This document shows, piece after piece, positions 1-9,138 of a stretch of DNA of 52,556 nt. A model generated the notes under the pieces. It had not been told where the DNA came from and ran no database searches. It was given only the letters and a program-made list of their open reading frames with translations. Every line of letters begins with the position of its first letter. Position 1 is the stretch's first letter. Made by a program: the position numbers and the translations under genes. Source of the stretch: Bacteroidales bacterium (GTDB taxonomy: Bacteria > Bacteroidota > Bacteroidia > Bacteroidales > BM520); NCBI GenBank assembly GCA_016285515.1, contig JAEEQW010000004.1:133673-186228 (forward strand). Reading direction: 5' to 3'.

Positions 1-266
1 AAGGCAGCGATATGCCGATCATGTACGTTATTGCCCGTAAGGTCATCTAAAGACGGAATGTTTTCATTTATTCCCCAGGCACATCCAATAGAAATATCGT
101 TCAAAGCGACCATCCATCCTTCACTGCCGTCAGGATTTATCCAAAACACAACACCTTTTGTACAATCATCGGGATTATATACGACGTCTCCGATTTGATA
201 ATTCTGACTCCATGTAAAATACGGAATCAGCAACAAAACCGGTATCAGTATCAATAGACGTCTCAT
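1..266 (-). CDS. Secreted protein, partial, paralogue of the next gene
   Basis: The frame starts at 266 and runs off the left edge, so only about 88 N-terminal residues are visible. A hydrophobic signal sequence (residues 1-20, ending near TWSQ) is followed by IGDVVYNPDDCTKGVVFWI and GWMVALND. The same pattern (G-V-V-F-x-V/I, G-W-x-A, G-C-x-W) occurs in the next gene, so the two are tandem paralogues. The family resembles secreted Bacteroidota/Fibrobacter proteins with a DUF1566-like or FISUMP-like domain, whose function is unknown. The 3' end and any sorting domain lie outside the window. Confidence 0.6.
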   Translation of the reverse strand, partial: MRRLLILIPVLLLIPYFTWSQNYQIGDVVYNPDDCTKGVVFWINPDGSEGWMVALNDISIGCAWGINENIPSLDDLTGNNVHDRHIAA

Positions 267-284
267 AATCCAATTAGCTGTAAA

Positions 285-1067
285 TTAAAACGATATAACT
301 GCTCTGCAACTCGCATCATTAGAATTTTTCAGCACATAAAACACCCAGCCTAAATCATTTACAGTCCATGAATAAATACCTGAGAATTCAGTAGAAGACC
401 AGAGCCACCATGGTGCATACATTCCGTTTTTGTTTGTCGGAATCTGTGTCCCGCCAGCAATTCCAATTGACGGGTTAATAAAATGAATGACCGAATACAG
501 TTTCCTCAACTGACCGATTGCAGGCAGATACCATCCATAATGGACATTTCCGACCTGGCCGGTATTATGGTTATAATAATAGCATCTATAAACAGCAGGG
601 CATTCATCAAAGTTTTCCCCGTAATAATCTTTTATTGCAATGGTATTTGCCATTCCGCACGTATCAGCGAGAGCCTCCTCATAATTATCAATATCAGGAA
701 GATTTGTGACATTTGATTTGTTATTCCATATACACCCATTTCCCCCTGGTGTTCTAAGCGATGCTGCCCATCCGTGGACACCTGTCGTGTCCACATAAAA
801 CACCACTCCCATTGCAGTCTTCCCGCTTGAAGCGTAATCGTCAGGTTTGACTGTCGAGCCGTCAGTACACAACAAATCGCCCACACCGATTATTGGCACT
901 CCGCCTTCATCAACGTAACTTTCAGGCCCCATGGCAAACAATCGTATAGTTTCGCCCTCACATGAAAGACTGTCACCAAATATGGTTACCTGCGGAAATC
1001 CCGCCACACTTGTCAACACTAAAAAAAATATTGACAAAAGGCGATATATATTCCGTTTTGCATTCAT
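285..1067 (-). CDS. Secreted DUF1566/FISUMP-like protein
   Basis: 260 aa. An N-terminal signal sequence (about residues 1-26) is followed by a short region with CEGETIRLFA, which looks like the start of an Ig-like domain (C at about 36), then the domain shared with its downstream paralogue. The C-terminal half has GWYLPAIGQL, WSSTE and a final SCRAVISF. This set resembles the Fibrobacter 'major paralogous' or DUF1566-type domain of surface or secreted proteins. The start ATG overlaps the stop of the upstream DedA gene by 4 bp (ATGA), which suggests translational coupling. No catalytic motif is recognised and the function is unknown. Confidence 0.6.
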   Translation of the reverse strand: MNAKRNIYRLLSIFFLVLTSVAGFPQVTIFGDSLSCEGETIRLFAMGPESYVDEGGVPIIGVGDLLCTDGSTVKPDDYASSGKTAMGVVFYVDTTGVHGWAASLRTPGGNGCIWNNKSNVTNLPDIDNYEEALADTCGMANTIAIKDYYGENFDECPAVYRCYYYNHNTGQVGNVHYGWYLPAIGQLRKLYSVIHFINPSIGIAGGTQIPTNKNGMYAPWWLWSSTEFSGIYSWTVNDLGWVFYVLKNSNDASCRAVISF

Positions 1068-1888
1068 TTTTTTCTCTTATTCTTCACAACACCGCTTATA
1101 ATCAGATACAAAACAAAAGCGGCACCTAAAATCAAAAGACCGATTTTGATTTCATCATAGACTTTTTCCAACAGCTCTTGCTGCGAATACAGGAAATATC
1201 CTAACGCAATGAGGATGATATTCCATAAGCCTGCACCTAATGAAGTATAGCCGATAAACTGGCCTAAATTCATCTTCGAGAGTCCGGCAGGTATAGAAAT
1301 CAGCTGTCTGATACCCGGAACAAGTCGCCCGATGAAGGTTGATGACTTGCCGTGGTCAACAAAGTACTTCTCGGCTTTTTCTATCTTCTCCCTATTAATC
1401 AGCAACAGATGGGCCAATTTAGTATCTGCCAGCTTATACACCACCACCCTTCCGAGCGAAATCGACAAAAAATAATTTATCAAGGCTCCTGCTATGGCGC
1501 CAAACATCGCACAAAGAAATATCAATATAAGATTCAGTTCACCGGTATGAGCAGCTTTCCACGCAGCCGGCGGCAGCACAACCTCCGATGGGAATGGTAT
1601 AAAGGAACTCTCCACCGTCATCAGTAAGGTTATCGTATAATAATTGATATTGTTCATGTACCAGTCTGTAACTCTGCGAATAAAAGAACTTTTCTCCACA
1701 GAATTATCCGTTCCCTGTAAAGTCGCAGATTCAACAATTTCCTGTGTTACAGTATCGGCTGCTTCCTGTAAGGTTTCATAACCAACTGTTTCCTGTAAAC
1801 CGACAGAACAAACGCCATTGCCATACAGTGACAAAAAAAACAACATTAATATTATAATAACCAATTTATCACGCAATCCGACCTTCAT
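1064..1888 (-). CDS. DedA / SNARE-associated family membrane protein
   Basis: 274 aa. The DedA core is visible: FPSEVVLPPAAW near residue 100, an amphipathic GALINYFLSISLGR segment, then GRLVPGIRQLISIPAGLSKM, the family signature with its conserved Arg residues, and two C-terminal membrane helices. DedA proteins are inner-membrane proteins of the undecaprenyl-phosphate/phospholipid translocase group; which lipid this one moves cannot be told. An N-terminal extension of about 75 residues (signal-like helix plus an acidic, Thr-rich linker) precedes the core and is unusual for the family. The gene is divergent from the MscS gene and overlaps the downstream secreted-protein gene by 4 bp. Confidence 0.85.
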   Translation of the reverse strand: MKVGLRDKLVIIILMLFFLSLYGNGVCSVGLQETVGYETLQEAADTVTQEIVESATLQGTDNSVEKSSFIRRVTDWYMNNINYYTITLLMTVESSFIPFPSEVVLPPAAWKAAHTGELNLILIFLCAMFGAIAGALINYFLSISLGRVVVYKLADTKLAHLLLINREKIEKAEKYFVDHGKSSTFIGRLVPGIRQLISIPAGLSKMNLGQFIGYTSLGAGLWNIILIALGYFLYSQQELLEKVYDEIKIGLLILGAAFVLYLIISGVVKNKRKK

Positions 1889-1970
1889 TGAATTTTCCTT
1901 TAAATATTGTAAAACAACATGTTAAATCCTTGCTCTGCAAAAATACAACAATATTCATCTTTTCATACTA

Positions 1971-1996
1971 TATCTTTGAAAAAAACTTTATTTTTG
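1971..1996 (+). promoter_or_regulatory. Bacteroidota -7 boxes upstream of the MscS gene
   Basis: Two TAnnTTTG boxes occur, TATCTTTG at 1971-1978 and TATTTTTG at 1989-1996. The second would start transcription near 2003, just ahead of the ATG at 2018. This argues for that ATG rather than the upstream in-frame ATG at 1919. No convincing -33 element is seen. Confidence 0.45.
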
Positions 1997-2017
1997 CAAA
2001 AAAGAAACACACAACAA

Positions 2018-3271
2018 ATGTTTGATTTTTTAGACAGAACTCTTCTAAAATGGCTTACAAACACTAATATTGTAAGTCAAAAGACCACCAACATCATCTA
2101 TTACGCAATATTAATCATAGCAGTTATAGGGCTTTCCTTTCTGTTGCTTGTCATATCCAAGAAATTGTTCAAACGTTGGGGGAAAAAACTTGCCGACCGC
2201 ACATCCAGCACATTTGACGATGAACTTTACAGCAACAACTTTTTCACCAAATTGTCTCTTCTGATACCTTTATCCTTCTGTGACAAATTCATAAAACTGA
2301 TAAGCAGCCATTACAGCATAAATCTCGGATTTTTCAATTCTTTGATTAAAGCCCTTTATGTCATTGCATTTTTACTTCTGATATTCACACTGCTCGACGT
2401 ATGGAACTTCAGATATAAAGACAAAAATTTTGAGTCTGGTCGGTCTATAAACAATATTGTCCAGGCAATTAAGATATTCTTATCCATAATCTGCTTTTTC
2501 ATAATTCTTTCACTGCTTTTCAAAATAAAGACTTCGAAAATATTAACTGCACTCGGCGCTTCATCTGCTGTATTAATGCTCGTTTTCAAGGACACCATCT
2601 TGGGCTTTGTCGCCGGTATCCAACTCGCTTTCAACAAGATGGTTCTCGTAGGTGATTGGATAGTGATGCCTTCTCATGGTGCTGACGGAATAGTCATTGA
2701 AATCTCCCTTATAACTGTAAAGGTACAGAACTGGAACAAGACTGTAACCACGATACCGACTTACAGTATGATTTCAGAATCTGTAACCAATTATCGTTAC
2801 ATGCGGGAATCAGGTACGAGAATGATAACCCGTTCAGTTTACATCGACGCATCAACGGTGAAGTTCTGTGACGAAGAACTTATGGAGCGTCTGAAAAAAG
2901 TAGATTACATAAAAAGATATCTCGACGACAAAGCCACCGAGATATCTTCTTATAATTCAGACTGTCACACTGACACGAGCGTTGTCATTAACGGTCGTCG
3001 TCAGACCAATCTTGGAATATTCAGGGCCTATATTTTCTACTACCTGAAAAACAGCCCCAACATTGACAAGAATTCCGATCTTCTCGTCCGCCAGAAACAG
3101 TCAACCAACTATGGAATTCCTTTGGAAATTTATGCTTACACTTCGACTTCATCATTCATTCCTTACGAAAACATACAGTCAGATTTATTCGATCACATAT
3201 TTGCAAGCATAGAATATTTCGATCTTAAGATATTCCAAAGCCCAGCGGGAAAAGACATGTTACATGCTTAA
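2018..3271 (+). CDS. MscS-family mechanosensitive channel
   Basis: 417 aa from the ATG at 2018. That start is preferred because TAnnTTTG boxes lie at 1971-1996, inside the longer frame that begins at 1919. Several membrane helices are followed by the MscS pore and beta-domain pattern: ALGASSAVLMLVFKDTILGF, then NKMVLVGDWIVMP, ISLITVKVQNWNKTVTTIP and YSMISESVTNYRYM. This resembles the YbdG/MscM-like branch, which is larger than MscS and has a C-terminal cytoplasmic cage. It should protect against hypo-osmotic shock. The stop codon overlaps the frr stop on the opposite strand within the palindrome TTAA. Confidence 0.88.
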   Translation: MFDFLDRTLLKWLTNTNIVSQKTTNIIYYAILIIAVIGLSFLLLVISKKLFKRWGKKLADRTSSTFDDELYSNNFFTKLSLLIPLSFCDKFIKLISSHYSINLGFFNSLIKALYVIAFLLLIFTLLDVWNFRYKDKNFESGRSINNIVQAIKIFLSIICFFIILSLLFKIKTSKILTALGASSAVLMLVFKDTILGFVAGIQLAFNKMVLVGDWIVMPSHGADGIVIEISLITVKVQNWNKTVTTIPTYSMISESVTNYRYMRESGTRMITRSVYIDASTVKFCDEELMERLKKVDYIKRYLDDKATEISSYNSDCHTDTSVVINGRRQTNLGIFRAYIFYYLKNSPNIDKNSDLLVRQKQSTNYGIPLEIYAYTSTSSFIPYENIQSDLFDHIFASIEYFDLKIFQSPAGKDMLHA

Positions 3272-3831
3272 ACCGTCATTATTTCCTCTTCCTTTACTGC
3301 AAGCATCTTGTCAACCTTTGCAGTAAAATCGTTGGTCATATCCTGTATTTTGGTATCAAGAACCTTAACTTCATCCTCCGATACTCCATTGGATTTCAGG
3401 TCTTTGGATGAATTATTTGCTGTTTTTCTGACTGAACGGATACTCACCTTTGCAGTTTCGGCTTCCTGACGTATTTTCTTTACCATGTCCTTACGTCTTT
3501 CCTCTGTGAGTGCTGGGACTATGATTCTCAGAACCTCACCGTTATTGATAGGATTGAAGCCCAAATTAGCATTCTGTATTGCTTTTTCAATAGGACCAAG
3601 CATACTCTTGTCCCATGGCTGGACGATTATTTGTTTAGCATCAGGGATATTGATGTTGCCAACTTGATTTATAGGCATTTTCGAACCATAACAGTCAACT
3701 TTGACACCGTCAAGCATATCAGGTGTTGCCTTTCCTGCATGATATTTCTGCAATGTCTTTGAAAAAAAGTCTATCACATCCTCCATGCCCATCTTTGTCT
3801 CTTCAATGATTTCATTTACTTTTTCATTCAT
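3268..3831 (-). CDS. frr: Ribosome recycling factor
   Basis: 187 aa, the usual RRF length. The N-terminal arm with FSKTLQKYHAGKATPDMLDG, the central VQPWDKSMLGPIEKAI, and the C-terminal LTEERRKDMVKKIRQEAE and VRSVRKTAN helix are diagnostic. Together with EF-G it splits post-termination ribosomes. It lies 16 bp after pyrH, matching the widespread pyrH-frr pair, and secA is immediately upstream of pyrH. It converges on the MscS gene, and the two stop codons share TTAA. Confidence 0.97.
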   Translation of the reverse strand: MNEKVNEIIEETKMGMEDVIDFFSKTLQKYHAGKATPDMLDGVKVDCYGSKMPINQVGNINIPDAKQIIVQPWDKSMLGPIEKAIQNANLGFNPINNGEVLRIIVPALTEERRKDMVKKIRQEAETAKVSIRSVRKTANNSSKDLKSNGVSEDEVKVLDTKIQDMTNDFTAKVDKMLAVKEEEIMTV

Positions 3832-3847
3832 ATCTGTAATATTTTGG

Positions 3848-4558
3848 TTATCTATTTTTAACTATCGTTCCAAGTTTTTCACCCTTCAAAATCCTTGCCA
3901 GATTACCAGGTTGGTTAATATTAAAAACCACAATTGGAAGATTATTTTCCTTGCATAATGTAAATGCAGTCTGGTCCATGATTTTAAGATTTTTATCGAT
4001 AGCTTCATCAAAAGTAATCACATCATATTTCACTGCATCGGAGAACTTTTCGGGATCCTTATCATAGATGCCGTCAACTCTCGTTCCTTTCAGAAGGAGG
4101 TCAGCCTTTATTTCCAGAGCTCTCAGAGCACCGCCCGAATCAGTTGTGAAAAACGGATTGCCGGTACCACCTGCAACAATGACAACATTTCCTTCTTCAA
4201 GATACTGTATCGCCTTTGTGGATGTCATAGCCTCAGCTATTTTTTCGACAGGAATTCCCGACATCAGTTTTGCCTTGTATCCTCTTTCTTCAAGTTCAGA
4301 CTTGATAGCGATGGAATTGATAACTGTTGCGAGCATTCCCATATAATCACCCTGTATTCTGTCGATTCCCTTCTTAGCACCCTGCAAACCTCTGAAGATG
4401 TTGCCGCCGCCAATAACTATGGCTATCTGATAACCGCATTTTACAGCCTCTATGATTTCCTCAACATAATAGTCAAGTCGCTTCGCATCAATTCCATAGC
4501 CGTCATCACCACTTAATGACTCACCGCTTAATTTTAAAAGTATTCTATTCATTTTCAA
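3848..4558 (-). CDS. pyrH: UMP kinase
   Basis: 236 aa, of the amino-acid kinase fold. LLKLSGESLSG at the N-terminus is the phosphate-binding loop, IGGGNIFRG follows, and FTTDSGGALRALEIKADLLL with GTRVDGIYDKDP completes the UMP-kinase signature. It phosphorylates UMP to UDP and, in most bacteria, is a GTP-regulated hexamer. It starts 5 bp after the secA stop and is followed by frr, so the three genes probably form one transcript. Confidence 0.97.
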   Translation of the reverse strand: MKMNRILLKLSGESLSGDDGYGIDAKRLDYYVEEIIEAVKCGYQIAIVIGGGNIFRGLQGAKKGIDRIQGDYMGMLATVINSIAIKSELEERGYKAKLMSGIPVEKIAEAMTSTKAIQYLEEGNVVIVAGGTGNPFFTTDSGGALRALEIKADLLLKGTRVDGIYDKDPEKFSDAVKYDVITFDEAIDKNLKIMDQTAFTLCKENNLPIVVFNINQPGNLARILKGEKLGTIVKNR

Positions 4559-4563
4559 TAATA

Positions 4564-7500
4564 TTAATCAGCATCTGCATATCTGCCACAGCAGTTTTTA
4601 TATTTCTTTCCACTTCCGCAAGGACACGGGTCGTTTCTGCCTATCTTCTTTTCAACTCTTATAGGCTGCTGTTTCTGTGGTCCTTGAGTATTTGAATTGG
4701 ACTGTGAAAGCATATCCCTGCGTTCAGTCTTCAACTGACGGTTGGAGATAGTTCTCACATTCTGAGGAGCTTCTCTGAAATTACGTCCCTGGTTTTCACT
4801 CTCCTGAGGTATAGGAATATTTCCTCTCAACAGGAATGAAACGGCTTCACTGTTGATTGTCTGAAGCAGATTCTTGAACAAATCGTATGCTTCAAGCTTA
4901 TAAACCAACAAAGGATCCTTCTGTTCATACACCGCATTTCTGACCGATTCCTTCAGGTCATCCATTGCTCTAAGGTGTTCCTTCCATTCATCGTCAATAA
5001 AGCTCAACACCACACCCTTCTCCACTGCCAAAGGAATCTCAACCTGAGGATTTTCAACACATTTCGAAATGTTTGCAATAATGTTTCTCTTCCTTCTTCC
5101 ATCGGTCAGAGGGATAATAATATTCTTGAACTGCGGCTGATTCTCAGCAACTGCCTTTATCACAGGAGCTGCAGACTCCGCCAGTTTCGCAAATTTATTT
5201 TTATATCCTTCATACACCTGATTGAATATTTCCTGACTCACATTATCGACTGACATTGAAAAGAATGTCTTTTCATCGCATTTAACCTGCATTCCTGTCA
5301 GTTTAATCATCTCAAATTCGAATCCTGAATAATCATTCTGAGCCTGATATGTCTCCACCAGATTTTCGATGGAATCATAAATCATATTTGAAATGTCGAC
5401 CGACAGTCTGTCACCAAACAAAGCATGACGGCGGCGTGTGTAAATCACTGTACGCTGGCCATTCATAACATCGTCATATTCAAGGGTGTGTTTACGAATA
5501 CCGAAGTTGTTTTCCTCAACTTTTTTCTGTGCCCTTTCGATGGATTTGGTAATCATAGGATGCTGGATTACCTCACCTTCCTGGATACCAAGACGGTCCA
5601 TGATTGAGGCAACCCTGTCAGAGCTGAACAGACGCATAAGGTCATCTTCCAATGAGACATAGAACTGTGAGCTGCCAGGGTCTCCCTGACGACCGGCACG
5701 TCCTCTAAGCTGACGGTCAACACGTCTTGAATCGTGACGTTCAGTACCGAGGATGGCAAGTCCACCCGCCTCAATGACTTCAGGGGTCAGTTTAATATCG
5801 GTACCACGTCCTGCCATATTGGTTGCAATGGTAATCCTGCCCTTTCTGCCAGCTTCTGCCACAATGTCAGCCTCCTTCTTGAACAACTTGGCGTTCAACA
5901 CATTATGCTGCAAATGCCGTTGACTCAACAATCGGCTGAGCTGTTCGGATTCCTCAACGGATGTCGTACCGACAAGCACAGGTCTGCCAGCTTCGACGAG
6001 TTTCTGGATGTCATTGATAACAGCCCTGTTCTTTTCATTCTTAGTCTTATAAACCAAGTCTTCCTTATCGTCACGAATTACAGGCTTATTTGTAGGAATG
6101 ACCACAACATCGAGTTTGTAGATATCCCAAAATTCACCTGCCTCAGTCTCAGCAGTACCGGTCATACCTGCAAGCTTCTCATACATTCTGAAATAGTTCT
6201 GAAGTGTGATGGTAGCGTAAGTCTGAGTGGCTGCTTCAACCTTGACATTTTCCTTGGCTTCTATTGCCTGATGAAGCCCTTCCGAATAACGTCTGCCTTC
6301 CAGAATACGGCCTGTTGACTCATCAACTATCTTTACCTTATTGTCAACGACAATATATTCGATATCTTTTTCAAAAAGAGCGTATGCTTTAAGCAGTTGG
6401 TTCACAGTGTGAATCCGTTCAGCTTTAAGTGCATAATCTTCAAGCAGTTCACTCTTCTTCTGTGTCTTTTCCTCTTCCGGTATGTCCATTTTTTCTATAT
6501 CGGCGATGACAGAACCAACATCCGGAAGTATATAGAAATTAGGGTCATCGACCGTGGTATTCAGAAGTTCGATACCTTTCTCAGTGATATCAATAGTATT
6601 ATCCTTTTCATCGATGACAAAATACAGTTGGTCATCAATATAAGGCATGTTCTTCTGTTGTTCCTGAAGATAAAAATTTTCAGTTTTTTGCATCAGGACC
6701 TTCATGCCCGGTTCACTTAAGAACTTAATCAAAGGCCTGTATTTCGGAAGTCCTCTGAAAGCACGGAAGAGCTGCTCAGCACCTTTCTTCTCCTGTTCCT
6801 GGTTAGGATTATTTGTCAGAAGTTTTCTTGCTTCTGCAAGAATTTGAGTGACGAGACCTCTCTGTTTTTCATACAGCATCTGAATGGCAGGTTTGTATAT
6901 ATCATATTCCTGCTGGTCACCCTTCTGAGTCTGTCCTGATATAATCAAAGGAGTTCTGGCATCATCTATCAACACTGAGTCAACCTCATCAACTATGGCA
7001 TAGACATGACCGCGCTGAACCAGTTCGTCAATGCTCGAAGTCATGTTATCACGAAGATAATCGAAGCCGAATTCGTTGTTGGTACCAAATGTTATATCAC
7101 AATTATAAGCATTGCGGCGAGCATCGGAATTAGGTTCATACTTGTCGATACAATCGACCGTCAATCCATGGAACTGATATAAGACACCCATCCACTCCGA
7201 GTCACGTTTTGCCAAATAGTCATTGACTGTGACGATATGCACACCTCTGCCGGTAAGCGCATTAAGATAAACAGGTAAAGTTGCCACAAGGGTTTTGCCT
7301 TCACCTGTAGCCATCTCGGAGATTTTACCCTGATGAAGAACGACACCACCTATAAGCTGCACATCGTAATGGACCATGTTCCATGTTGTAGGATTACCGC
7401 CGGCAATCCACGTGTTGGAATACCTTGCCTTGTCACCGTCAATCACCACATTAGGATGAGTCTCGGCAAGCTGACGGTCCATATCCGTAGCAGTGACAAC

Positions 7501-7884
7501 CACTTCGGTATTATTGGCAAAAAGATAAGCCGTTGCTTTCATTACAGCGAAAGCCTCAGGAAGTATTTCATCAAGAGTTTCCGCTATCTTCTTTTTCTTT
7601 TGTTCCTCGATCTTGTCAATCTCATTATATTGTGATTCCTTTTCGTCTGCCGATAAATCAGTGTTTTTTTCCACTGCATCTTTCATTTCAGCAATTTTGT
7701 CATCGAAAGGCTTAATCTCATCTTTTATATGTTGCCTGAACTGTATGGTTTTAGCTCTCAGTTCATCTGGAGACAGCCTCTGCATTGAACTATATGCTTC
7801 ATTAATCTTGTCAACTATCGGCATAATAGCCTTCCGGTCCCTTTCAGCCTTTGTGCCAAATAGTTTTTGAAAAAAATTTGCCAT
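4564..7884 (-). CDS. secA: Preprotein translocase ATPase SecA
   Basis: 1106 aa, the long form usual in Bacteroidota. GKISEMATGEGKTLVATLP is Walker A in DEAD domain 1, VDEVDSVLIDDARTPLIISG is the DEAD-box region, and RGRAGRQGDPGSS is the motor arginine-finger region. A Gln-rich linker leads to the C-terminal zinc motif CPCGSGKKYKNCC, which binds SecB or ribosomes in other species. It drives export through SecYEG. A 175-bp leader with three candidate -7 boxes precedes it, and pyrH and frr follow. Confidence 0.98.
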   Translation of the reverse strand: MANFFQKLFGTKAERDRKAIMPIVDKINEAYSSMQRLSPDELRAKTIQFRQHIKDEIKPFDDKIAEMKDAVEKNTDLSADEKESQYNEIDKIEEQKKKKIAETLDEILPEAFAVMKATAYLFANNTEVVVTATDMDRQLAETHPNVVIDGDKARYSNTWIAGGNPTTWNMVHYDVQLIGGVVLHQGKISEMATGEGKTLVATLPVYLNALTGRGVHIVTVNDYLAKRDSEWMGVLYQFHGLTVDCIDKYEPNSDARRNAYNCDITFGTNNEFGFDYLRDNMTSSIDELVQRGHVYAIVDEVDSVLIDDARTPLIISGQTQKGDQQEYDIYKPAIQMLYEKQRGLVTQILAEARKLLTNNPNQEQEKKGAEQLFRAFRGLPKYRPLIKFLSEPGMKVLMQKTENFYLQEQQKNMPYIDDQLYFVIDEKDNTIDITEKGIELLNTTVDDPNFYILPDVGSVIADIEKMDIPEEEKTQKKSELLEDYALKAERIHTVNQLLKAYALFEKDIEYIVVDNKVKIVDESTGRILEGRRYSEGLHQAIEAKENVKVEAATQTYATITLQNYFRMYEKLAGMTGTAETEAGEFWDIYKLDVVVIPTNKPVIRDDKEDLVYKTKNEKNRAVINDIQKLVEAGRPVLVGTTSVEESEQLSRLLSQRHLQHNVLNAKLFKKEADIVAEAGRKGRITIATNMAGRGTDIKLTPEVIEAGGLAILGTERHDSRRVDRQLRGRAGRQGDPGSSQFYVSLEDDLMRLFSSDRVASIMDRLGIQEGEVIQHPMITKSIERAQKKVEENNFGIRKHTLEYDDVMNGQRTVIYTRRRHALFGDRLSVDISNMIYDSIENLVETYQAQNDYSGFEFEMIKLTGMQVKCDEKTFFSMSVDNVSQEIFNQVYEGYKNKFAKLAESAAPVIKAVAENQPQFKNIIIPLTDGRRKRNIIANISKCVENPQVEIPLAVEKGVVLSFIDDEWKEHLRAMDDLKESVRNAVYEQKDPLLVYKLEAYDLFKNLLQTINSEAVSFLLRGNIPIPQESENQGRNFREAPQNVRTISNRQLKTERRDMLSQSNSNTQGPQKQQPIRVEKKIGRNDPCPCGSGKKYKNCCGRYADAD

Positions 7885-7930
7885 TTATATAATTTTTTTA
7901 TGTCAATATGTCAATTTGTAAATGATAACG

Positions 7931-7990
7931 CAAAAGTATACCAAAAAATAATTCAAAAGTATACCACTTCGACTGAATGCCGCAAAGGTA
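7931..7990 (-). promoter_or_regulatory. Tandem promoter boxes for secA
   Basis: Three Bacteroidota -7 boxes are read on the minus strand: TACCTTTG (7990-7983) and two copies of TACTTTTG (7961-7954 and 7938-7931), each of the latter within a GTATACTTTTG repeat. The TTTG of the first box lies 21 nt before the second box, so it could double as its -33 element. Multiple start sites for secA are plausible. Confidence 0.55.
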
Positions 7991-8059
7991 CAAAAACTTT
8001 GCCATACATTACTTATTGCTGATATATTTTTTTGTTTCTTTAATACGATATGACGTACC

Positions 8060-9133
8060 CTAAAATTGAGAGCGTGATACCCTCATGCTTTCTCCAGGGT
8101 ATGGGTTGCAGAGCGCGTAGTGGTTCTGGCGGATTGCGTTATACAGGGCGTTAGCTATTGCCTCTCGGCCCTCCTGACGGTAGTGTTCGGTGGGGAAATC
8201 GCGGTCGCGGAAATTGCAGTCAGCCACCATCCCCTGACAGTTGACCACGGTGACGCCCATCTGGCTGTAGCGTTGCTCGATGAAATTGCCGTTGCGGCGC
8301 AGCAGGTCAACCAGTGCGGGTCCAACCATACTTGCCATCTGCTCCTCGTTGTCGGGCAGCATGAGGAACACCGGCTGCCAACCACGCTTGCGACAGAGGA
8401 TCACGATACGGTCGAGGTCTTTGATGCGCGGGTTACTCTCGTCAATTTGGCAGGCGAAGGCTTTGACGTAATGCGTTGCCATCGATATGGTTTGCTCGTC
8501 GGCTCCGGAAGCAATGAGACTGTCACAGAGTGCAAGGGCCCACTCCGCAGCGGTGCGGTAATGTATGGCGGGGTGCTCGAAGCTCTGGTGCTGGAGAGAA
8601 TGCCTCACCTTGGCCTCACGCTCTTTCTCACTCCAATGATTATAGCCCTTGAATGCCAATAGAATACGCTTGTAGAGTGCCGGGGCGGGCTTCATGAACA
8701 CCTGCTCTTTTTGCAATGCCACTTCGAGGCTGGAGTAGATCCATTCTGCACTGAACGACCGCAAATTGACCGTCACCACAGCCACACGCACAGGGTTGTC
8801 TTTCGGTATGTTGCGCAGTATGTCGTAGTAGATGCCGGCGTGACAGGCATCTTTATCCATGTTGCACACGCGATTGTCGGGCAGCAGGTCTTGCAGCATA
8901 TCGCTAATGAAGCGTTTGTCCTCCTCGTCGTCGGCCACGGCGTGGTTCGACGATTCACCCAGATAGGCTATGTCGGCACCTTCTGCCACAGGCTTCAGCG
9001 AGCGTTCCATCAGCGTGCAGCCCTCGCGCAAGTCGCGCTCGTAGAAGGTATAGCGGTACACCACGTCGAGCACCGCCAACACGGCGGCCAGCAGCAGGAA
9101 TTTGAAAGCTATATTTCTCAATATCTGTTTCAT
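8060..9133 (-). CDS. SGNH/AlgX-like partner of an MBOAT acyltransferase
   Basis: 357 aa from the ATG at 9133, 5 bp after the MBOAT stop. A longer frame extends upstream into the MBOAT gene but is unlikely. An N-terminal membrane anchor (residues 5-25) precedes DIAYLGESSNHAV, a divergent SGNH block I with the candidate serine in GES, and DFPTEHYRQEGREAIA near the C-terminus, where the Asp/His pair of block V would sit. Such proteins typically pass or place acyl groups on periplasmic polysaccharides together with an MBOAT protein. The gene is visibly GC-richer than secA. Confidence 0.65.
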   Translation of the reverse strand: MKQILRNIAFKFLLLAAVLAVLDVVYRYTFYERDLREGCTLMERSLKPVAEGADIAYLGESSNHAVADDEEDKRFISDMLQDLLPDNRVCNMDKDACHAGIYYDILRNIPKDNPVRVAVVTVNLRSFSAEWIYSSLEVALQKEQVFMKPAPALYKRILLAFKGYNHWSEKEREAKVRHSLQHQSFEHPAIHYRTAAEWALALCDSLIASGADEQTISMATHYVKAFACQIDESNPRIKDLDRIVILCRKRGWQPVFLMLPDNEEQMASMVGPALVDLLRRNGNFIEQRYSQMGVTVVNCQGMVADCNFRDRDFPTEHYRQEGREAIANALYNAIRQNHYALCNPYPGESMRVSRSQF

Positions 9134-9138
9134 GGCAC

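Noticed and set aside
8120..8662. Plus-strand frames within the SGNH/MBOAT genes
   Set aside because: Long antisense frames are expected in GC-rich DNA and none has family features.
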